Shown here in pieces: positions 6,822 to 11,120 of a DNA stretch of 11,120 nucleotides (positions are counted from its first letter, which is position 1; each line of letters opens with the position of its first letter). The notes under the pieces were generated by a model. It saw nothing but the letters and a program-made list of their open reading frames with translations. It made no database searches and was not told the origin of the DNA. Source of the DNA: Actinomycetota bacterium (GTDB taxonomy: Bacteria; Actinomycetota; Actinomycetes; Nanopelagicales; Nanopelagicaceae). A program made the position numbers and the translations under genes. Where the stretch lies: positions 1 to 11,120 of the forward strand of contig WLIM01000022.1 of assembly GCA_009702205.1 (NCBI GenBank), read 5' to 3'.

Positions 6822-7943
6822 ATGCGTAAATGGGCCCGAAAGATTGCCGTGGCTCTATCTATTGGGATTGTATTAACCTCGGGAAGCTTCCACTTCTTTA
6901 GTAAGGCTGCCTCAAACGCGATTCCACGATCAAAAGTCTTACAGGGCGCCAAACAATCTAAAAATGGCGATACAAATATTTTGTTACTGGGCTTAGATAG
7001 CCGACGTGACAATGATGGCAATCCACTTCCACTTAAGTTAACTAAATTACTTCATGTTGGTCCCGCCTCAATTGGTGGCTATAACACCAACACAATGATT
7101 TTGATTCATCTGCCGGCCAACGGCAAGAAGGCAGTTGCAATTTCGATACCTCGTGATGATTATGTGAATGTTCCAGGATACGGAATGAAGAAGATTAAAG
7201 AGGCATACGGATATGCAAAATATGCCGAAGATTCTCGGTTATATAAAGAAGGTATAAAACAACCAGCGCGTGAACATCTTGCCCGCGATGCTGGAAGAGC
7301 AGCAGCAATTGCAACTGTTTCACAATTCTTAGATGTTCCAATTGATCACTTTGCAGAAGTTAACTTGCTTGGTTTTTATGATTTAGCGAATGCACTTGGT
7401 GGAATTCAAGTTTGTTTGAATAGGGCTGTAAATGACAGCAGATATTCCGGCGCGGTCTTCCCTGCTGGACTTCAAACTATTTCAGGTGTCGATGCTCTCA
7501 AATTCGTTCGCCAACGCCACGGTCTACCCAATGGTGATTTAGATCGTACGCATCGCCAGCAAGCTTTTATTACTGGAGTAATTACTAAATTTAGAACCCA
7601 AGGAATTTTTAGTGACATTGGAAAGCTTTCTGCGCTCTTAAATGTTGCCAAGAAAGATGTAGTTATCGACTCTGGCTTTGACATTCTTGGTTTCTTGCCT
7701 CAAGCAAAGGCGCTGACTGGGGGAAACATTAAGTTCCATACTCTCCCAATTGAAGGTTATGTAATGCGCAATGGTCAAAGCGTTAACCTTGTCGATGAGA
7801 TTAAAGTCCGTAAATTTGTCCAAGATCTTTTTAGTCCTAAGAAAACAGATTCAACACCTTCACCTAAGCCAACTAAGATTAATTACGCTAATTTGGCTAA
7901 TGGCAAAGCAGTTGATGGCAGCAAAATTCCTTGCGTTAACTAA
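6822..7943 (+). CDS. LCP (LytR-CpsA-Psr) family cell-wall polymer ligase
   Basis: An enzyme of the family that transfers undecaprenyl-phosphate-linked glycopolymers to peptidoglycan (or arabinogalactan in mycolata), acting outside the membrane. It has 373 aa from the ATG at 6822, with a short basic N-terminus (MRKWARK) and a single signal-anchor at about 8-26. The LCP domain runs from about 50 to 285: NILLLGLDSR (52-61), a charged insertion, NTNTMILIHL (88-97), SIPRDDYV (108-115, with the phosphate-contacting Arg111), then ALKFVRQRHGLPNGDLDR followed by RQQ around 225-250. The position that is often Ser-Asp-Thr is Thr-Asn-Thr here. I recall this, and the DNDGNPLPLKL insertion, from an actinobacterial subgroup. 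The C-terminal 40 residues are Pro/Ser/Lys-rich and end in PCVN; no LytR C-terminal domain is present. It is followed 16 bp later by the DMT permease on the same strand. Confidence 0.92.
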   Translation: MRKWARKIAVALSIGIVLTSGSFHFFSKAASNAIPRSKVLQGAKQSKNGDTNILLLGLDSRRDNDGNPLPLKLTKLLHVGPASIGGYNTNTMILIHLPANGKKAVAISIPRDDYVNVPGYGMKKIKEAYGYAKYAEDSRLYKEGIKQPAREHLARDAGRAAAIATVSQFLDVPIDHFAEVNLLGFYDLANALGGIQVCLNRAVNDSRYSGAVFPAGLQTISGVDALKFVRQRHGLPNGDLDRTHRQQAFITGVITKFRTQGIFSDIGKLSALLNVAKKDVVIDSGFDILGFLPQAKALTGGNIKFHTLPIEGYVMRNGQSVNLVDEIKVRKFVQDLFSPKKTDSTPSPKPTKINYANLANGKAVDGSKIPCVN

Positions 7944-7959
7944 GTAGAACTGAGGCAAT

Positions 7960-8883
7960 ATGTTTGCAGTTTTCGCTGTTCTAATTGGCGTTGTTGTGGC
8001 AATTCAATCCCGAATAAATGGCCAATTATCAGTGGATCTAAATAATGGTCTCGCTGCTGCTTTAATCTCTTTCCTAACTGGTTGGAGTTTGGTAACTATT
8101 TTGGTATTTGGTTTCAAGCGTGAACGAGTCGCTCTTTTTAGAATATTCACTGCAATTAAAAGCAGGGAATTAGTAACTTGGGAAGTAATGGGTGGGATTC
8201 TCGGTGGCTTCTTTGTAGCGGCTCAGAGCGCAGTTGTTCCACAAATTGGCGTTGCACTCTTCACAATAAGTGTTGTGGCTGGACAGACTGTTTCATCTTT
8301 ATTGGTTGATAAGGCTGGCATAACTCCGAGTGGAAAACAGAAAATAACCAAACCTCGAATTCTTGGAGCAATTACAACTTTGATTGCCGTCGCAATTGCA
8401 GTGTTCCCTGATCTGACAAATTCCGAGTTTAGATTTCTGCCACTTACATTCGCACTGATTGTTGGTGTCTTTGCCTCAATTCAGCAAGGCATGAATGGCC
8501 GAGTTAATGTTGTTGCTGGTCGCCCACTTGCAACTGCTTGGCTTAACTTTGCAAGCGGAACTCTTGTAGTAGTTATTGCTCTAACAATTAATCTGCTATC
8601 TGGCGCAACGATTGGAAACTTTCCAAGTAATTTCTGGGTTTATACCGGCGGAACTGCTGGCCTAATTTTTGTTGCGGTCTCCGCATTTATTATTAAACAT
8701 TTGGGAGTTTTAAATTTTGTAATTCTAAATATCGCTGGCCAACTAATTGGAGCAGTGTTAATTGATTGGATTTTCCCTGCTAAAGCTGGCTCGCTTAACG
8801 GCTATTTAATCTTTGGAACATTTATGACGATTGCATCAATCGCAGTTTCACGCTTGTATGAAGCAAGGAAAGCTAAGGCTTAG
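7960..8883 (+). CDS. DMT-superfamily permease, YdcZ type, internally duplicated
   Basis: A membrane protein of 307 aa with about ten hydrophobic segments and two homologous halves. Half 1 has IQSRINGQLS (15-24) and a GGxxG...GVALFTISVVAGQ segment ending near 109. Half 2 has IQQGMNGRVN (174-183) and GGTAGLIF...GVLNFVILNIAGQ. This matches the YdcZ (DUF606) group of drug/metabolite transporters, whose single-domain members are about 140-150 aa, so this is the fused two-repeat form. The substrate is unknown. The ATG at 7960 has GAGG 4 nt before it. The gene is 16 bp behind the LCP gene, so the two are likely co-transcribed, though a shared function is not obvious. The TAG stop overlaps the stop of the convergent small gene. 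Confidence 0.87.
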   Translation: MFAVFAVLIGVVVAIQSRINGQLSVDLNNGLAAALISFLTGWSLVTILVFGFKRERVALFRIFTAIKSRELVTWEVMGGILGGFFVAAQSAVVPQIGVALFTISVVAGQTVSSLLVDKAGITPSGKQKITKPRILGAITTLIAVAIAVFPDLTNSEFRFLPLTFALIVGVFASIQQGMNGRVNVVAGRPLATAWLNFASGTLVVVIALTINLLSGATIGNFPSNFWVYTGGTAGLIFVAVSAFIIKHLGVLNFVILNIAGQLIGAVLIDWIFPAKAGSLNGYLIFGTFMTIASIAVSRLYEARKAKA

Positions 8884-9188
8884 TCGTCGTCTCCACCTTC
8901 ATGCTCGCCGCGTTCTCCGCCTTCATGTTCTCCGCCTTCGCCGCCACCTGAAATGGTTGGCTTAGAAATTTTTGGTGCTGGAGATTTCTTTGGTGCTGGA
9001 GATTTAACTTTAGTAACGCTCTTTGACTTTGTAGGCGTTGCAGCTGGCACAGGTGTATTTGGTGTTGATGGTTTTGGTGTTGAGACCACAGGCGCGGTTG
9101 GAGCGTTATTTGCTGGCTTAAGTTCTGCGTAAGCAACACCAGCAGCTATCGCTAGTCCGACTCCTATAAGTGCGATCTGTGATTTCAT
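8880..9188 (-). CDS. Small exported low-complexity protein of unknown function
   Basis: I do not recognise a family. The 102-aa product starts with a convincing signal peptide: MKSQ, hydrophobic residues 5-19, and AYA before a likely cleavage after residue 21 (it could instead stay as an anchor). Residues 22-80 are a Pro/Thr/Ala/Lys-rich, probably extended linker containing a KSPAP repeat. The last 22 residues are made only of Gly, Glu, His, Arg and Asp, with EHEGG twice, ending in three Asp. That tail could bind metal ions or a basic surface, but this is inference. AAGGA lies 10 nt before the ATG, and the codon pattern gives one clean product, so I take it as real. It lies 66 bp downstream of the helicase gene, and its stop overlaps that of the convergent DMT gene by 4 bp. 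Confidence 0.75.
   Translation of the reverse strand: MKSQIALIGVGLAIAAGVAYAELKPANNAPTAPVVSTPKPSTPNTPVPAATPTKSKSVTKVKSPAPKKSPAPKISKPTISGGGEGGEHEGGERGEHEGGDDD
8896..8943 (-). repeat. Two imperfect 24-bp tandem repeats encoding the Gly/Glu/His tail
   Basis: The plus strand reads CCTTCATG...CTCC twice with a 24-bp period (8896-8919 and 8920-8943). The copies encode the EHEGG-containing units at the C-terminus of the small exported protein. Such repeats can change copy number by slippage. Confidence 0.6.
8971..9005 (-). repeat. Two identical 17-bp direct repeats in the small exported protein gene
   Basis: TTTGGTGCTGGAGATTT occurs at 8971-8987 and again at 8989-9005 (period 18 bp, in frame). It encodes the two KSPAPK units of the linker. 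The identity at DNA level suggests a recent duplication. Confidence 0.8.
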
Positions 9189-9209
9189 ATAAAAAGTATC
9201 CTTTATTTA

Positions 9210-9224
9210 CTCGAGCAAGTCGAG
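9210..9224. repeat. Short inverted repeat between helicase gene and small gene
   Basis: CTCGA (9210-9214) and TCGAG (9220-9224) flank a 5-nt spacer, giving a 5-bp stem in the 66-bp gap between the helicase stop (9255) and the small gene start (9188). No T-run follows immediately on the minus strand, so I do not call it a terminator. It is short enough to be chance. Confidence 0.2.
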
Positions 9225-9254
9225 AATAGAAGCTGAGAATTTACGATGAATAAA

Positions 9255-11081
9255 TTATTTTGAGCGGGGCTTAGCTTTGCCAACGTTCTTCTTAGGTCCA
9301 GCCTTTTTAAATGTTCCCTTTGGAAGTGGCGCTTTCTTAGCCGGAGCTTTCTTGGCAAACTTCTTTGGACCAGATGCTTTCTTAAAAGCAGGACGCTTAC
9401 CTTCATACTTATCAGTGCGCTCTACTTGTTCAGAATCTGCGCGCCAAGTTGAAGTGGCTGGTCTGGAATCTGATTTGTAACTCTTCTTTACTGGGCGATC
9501 AGATTTAACAAACTTTGATGGCTTTGGAGAATTAAAACGATCTACCTTTGCTGGACGATCTGATTTCTCAAAACGTTCTGCTTTTGGATGGCGATCTGCT
9601 CTAAATGTTCGTTCTGGCTTTCCACGCTTTTCAAATTTATCACTTCGCTCTGTGCGAATTGGGCGATCTTCGCGCGCGGGACGATCGGTACGAACAGGAC
9701 GATCGGTACGAGCTGGACGATCTTCATATTTAGGTTTTGCTGGAGCTGCGCCACGGAAAGAGCGAACGGGTTTTTCACTTTCGCTATCGCCAACGCGACC
9801 GCCACCTTCGCTGCGCTTTTTAAAGTTACCAGAATGTCCACGACGGAACCCGCCGCGATCTCCACGATCTCTGCTTCCGCGATCATTGCGTCCTGGTTTT
9901 TCGGCCTCAACAATTACCGGAATTCCTGAAGGTTCTTGTGCACCAGTCACGCGAACAAGTTCAGGATCAGAAGGGCGAACGTAAACTTCATTTAGCTTAA
10001 CTTTTGCTTGGTTAGTAATTCCAAAAATTCCACGCTTCTGCTTATGGGTAGCAAGAGTTACAACTACACCTGTAGCACCTGCGCGTGCAGTTCTACCAGC
10101 GCGGTGCAAATAATCTTTGTGATCTGCAGGAGCATCCACATGGACTACAAGTGAAACATCATCAACGTGGATACCGCGAGCAGCAACATCTGTTGCTACA
10201 AGCGCTGAAGCACGGCCATCTTTAAATGCTGCAAGTACGCGTGTGCGTTGGCCTTGCGATTTTCCACCGTGAAGAACTCCAACTGGAACGCCAGAGCGAA
10301 GCATCTTTTCAGCAAGTTTATCTGCGCCATGTTTTGTTCGTACGAAGAAAATTGTGCGACCTTCGCGTGCAGCAATTTGAGTTGCTACCAAATCTTTATG
10401 TCCTTGATCCATGATTAAAACGTGGTGCAACATATCTGCCGCACGAGATTTCTCATTCTCAAGAGAGTGAGTAATTGGATCTTTTAGGAAGCGTTTAACA
10501 AGTGAGTCAACATCGCGATCAAGTGTTGCTGAGAAAAGAAGACGCTGTCCATCATCTTTTGTTTGACCCAAAATATCTTTAACAACAGGAAGGAAGCCCA
10601 TGTCAGCCATTTGATCGGCTTCATCTAGAACTGTAATTACTACATCATCTAGAACAACATGTTTCTTCTCAATTAAATCTATTAGGCGACCTGGTGTTGC
10701 AACTAAAATAGTTACACCAGAACGTAGCGCTTTAATTTGGCCAACATAAGAAAGTCCACCAGCAACAACTTGAGTGCTTAAGCCAACTTTGCGTGAAAGC
10801 GGACCAACTACATCAGAAATTTGAACTGCAAGTTCGCGAGTTGGTGAGAGAATCAAACCAAGTGGGCGATGTGGCTTTGCGGTGCGACCTTGTAAGCGTG
10901 TCAACATTGCAAGACCAAAAGCTAAAGTTTTTCCAGATCCTGTCTGTCCACGACCTAAAACATCGCGACCTTTAATTGCATCAGGAAGTGTTGCGCTTTG
11001 AATTGGGAAAGGTGAAGTGATTCCTTGTGCATCCAGGGCTTCTACGAGCGCAGGAGCAATACCTAAATCTTTAAATGACAT
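9255..11081 (-). CDS. DEAD-box ATP-dependent RNA helicase with long basic repetitive tail
   Basis: An RNA-unwinding enzyme of the CsdA/RhlE/DbpA type, probably acting in ribosome assembly or RNA turnover, often cold-linked in this family. It has 608 aa. Domain 1 holds the Q motif Gln28, motif I GQTGSGKT (45-52), PTRELA (80-85), TPGR (129-132), DEAD (153-156) and SAT (184-186). Domain 2 holds FVRTK (246-250), HGG (271-273), ATDVAARG (296-303) and HRAGRTARAG (326-335). The core ends near 350. From about 390 onward comes a disordered-looking tail: an RG/RD-rich part, repeated DRPxRT units, then a Lys/Ala/Pro-rich end (FAKKAPAKKAP) resembling histone-H1-like tails. The tail likely adds RNA affinity. 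The ATG at 11081 has no clear Shine-Dalgarno sequence, and an inverted repeat lies 12 bp upstream. The next gene on the strand is the small exported protein. Confidence 0.95.
   Translation of the reverse strand: MSFKDLGIAPALVEALDAQGITSPFPIQSATLPDAIKGRDVLGRGQTGSGKTLAFGLAMLTRLQGRTAKPHRPLGLILSPTRELAVQISDVVGPLSRKVGLSTQVVAGGLSYVGQIKALRSGVTILVATPGRLIDLIEKKHVVLDDVVITVLDEADQMADMGFLPVVKDILGQTKDDGQRLLFSATLDRDVDSLVKRFLKDPITHSLENEKSRAADMLHHVLIMDQGHKDLVATQIAAREGRTIFFVRTKHGADKLAEKMLRSGVPVGVLHGGKSQGQRTRVLAAFKDGRASALVATDVAARGIHVDDVSLVVHVDAPADHKDYLHRAGRTARAGATGVVVTLATHKQKRGIFGITNQAKVKLNEVYVRPSDPELVRVTGAQEPSGIPVIVEAEKPGRNDRGSRDRGDRGGFRRGHSGNFKKRSEGGGRVGDSESEKPVRSFRGAAPAKPKYEDRPARTDRPVRTDRPAREDRPIRTERSDKFEKRGKPERTFRADRHPKAERFEKSDRPAKVDRFNSPKPSKFVKSDRPVKKSYKSDSRPATSTWRADSEQVERTDKYEGKRPAFKKASGPKKFAKKAPAKKAPLPKGTFKKAGPKKNVGKAKPRSK
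9661..9732 (-). repeat. 18-bp tandem repeats in the helicase tail
   Basis: Four consecutive 18-bp units start with GG(A/G)CGATC on the plus strand (9661, 9679, 9697, 9715). The middle two differ only in their last four bases. They encode the six-residue period DRPxRT/E of the tail. Looser copies of the same motif (GATCxGA) continue to the left through about 9490, giving further D-R-P or D-R-F units. Confidence 0.8.
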
Positions 11082-11093
11082 AAAAATACCAAT

Positions 11094-11114
11094 CGAGACA
11101 TCAAGCGTGTCTCG
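11094..11114. promoter_or_regulatory. 7-bp inverted repeat upstream of the helicase start
   Basis: CGAGACA (11094-11100) and TGTCTCG (11108-11114) are perfect inverted copies around a 7-nt spacer. The structure ends 12 bp before the helicase ATG. On the helicase strand it could be a 5'-leader hairpin or a repressor operator. No T-run follows on that strand that would make a convincing terminator, although five T residues directly precede the ATG. Confidence 0.5.
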
Positions 11115-11120
11115 TGGTGC

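Noticed and set aside
8873..9139. Gln/Leu/His-rich alternative frame across the small exported protein gene
   Set aside because: The other frame has a signal peptide, a ribosome site and in-frame sense repeats; this one has no such start and is simply the shifted reading of the same repeats.
9200..9254. Rho-independent terminator after the helicase gene
   Set aside because: Only a 5-bp stem without an adjacent T-run is seen, so it does not meet the usual pattern.
8896..9732. CRISPR-like array from the clustered short repeats
   Set aside because: The repeats are in-frame coding repeats with no unique spacers and no nearby cas genes.
9588..9984. Two Arg/Ser-rich or Cys/Ser-rich plus-strand frames opposite the helicase tail
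   Set aside because: Their repetitive composition is a by-product of the DRPxRT-coding repeats on the minus strand.

Overview
The window looks like the chromosome of a low-GC, streamlined actinobacterium. By eye it is about 42-44% GC and very gene-dense, with gaps of 0-80 bp and several stop/start overlaps. The actinobacterial leaning rests on three inferences: an LCP-family envelope protein of the subtype I associate with Actinobacteria, a membrane-anchored HtrA protease with a low-complexity N-terminal region, and a peptidase start codon placed as in a leaderless transcript. A freshwater or marine planktonic actinobacterium (acI / Nanopelagicales type) would fit. That placement is an inference, because no rRNA or other marker gene is present.

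Left part (1-3493), minus strand: a complete branched-chain amino acid type ABC importer core in the order livH-livM-livG-livF, read right to left with abutting or overlapping ends. No substrate-binding protein gene precedes it. The first codons of another minus-strand gene, with its own Shine-Dalgarno sequence, lie at the very left edge behind a GC-rich palindrome. They could belong to the missing binding protein.

Middle part (3567-6769), minus strand: a membrane-anchored HtrA/DegP-type serine protease, an MFS exporter-like permease, and upstream of it a peptidase S51 (cyanophycinase / peptidase E-like) gene. The peptidase and the permease are only 19 bp apart and are probably co-transcribed. 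A 52-bp divergent spacer (6770-6821) separates the peptidase from the plus-strand genes.

Right part: a plus-strand pair made of an LCP (LytR-CpsA-Psr) cell-wall polymer ligase and an internally duplicated YdcZ-type DMT permease (6822-8883). It meets tail-to-tail, with overlapping stop codons, a small exported protein carrying a Pro/Lys-rich linker and a Gly/Glu/His/Asp C-terminus (8880-9188, minus). Upstream of that lies a DEAD-box RNA helicase (9255-11081, minus) with a long basic repetitive tail. A 7-bp inverted repeat sits just upstream of the helicase start.

In function the window is ordinary housekeeping and nutrition: amino acid import, peptide turnover, envelope quality control, wall polymer attachment and RNA remodelling. 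I see no mobile element, CRISPR array, tRNA/rRNA gene or defence system. The least explained item is the small repetitive exported protein. No stretch over 300 bp lacks a gene.
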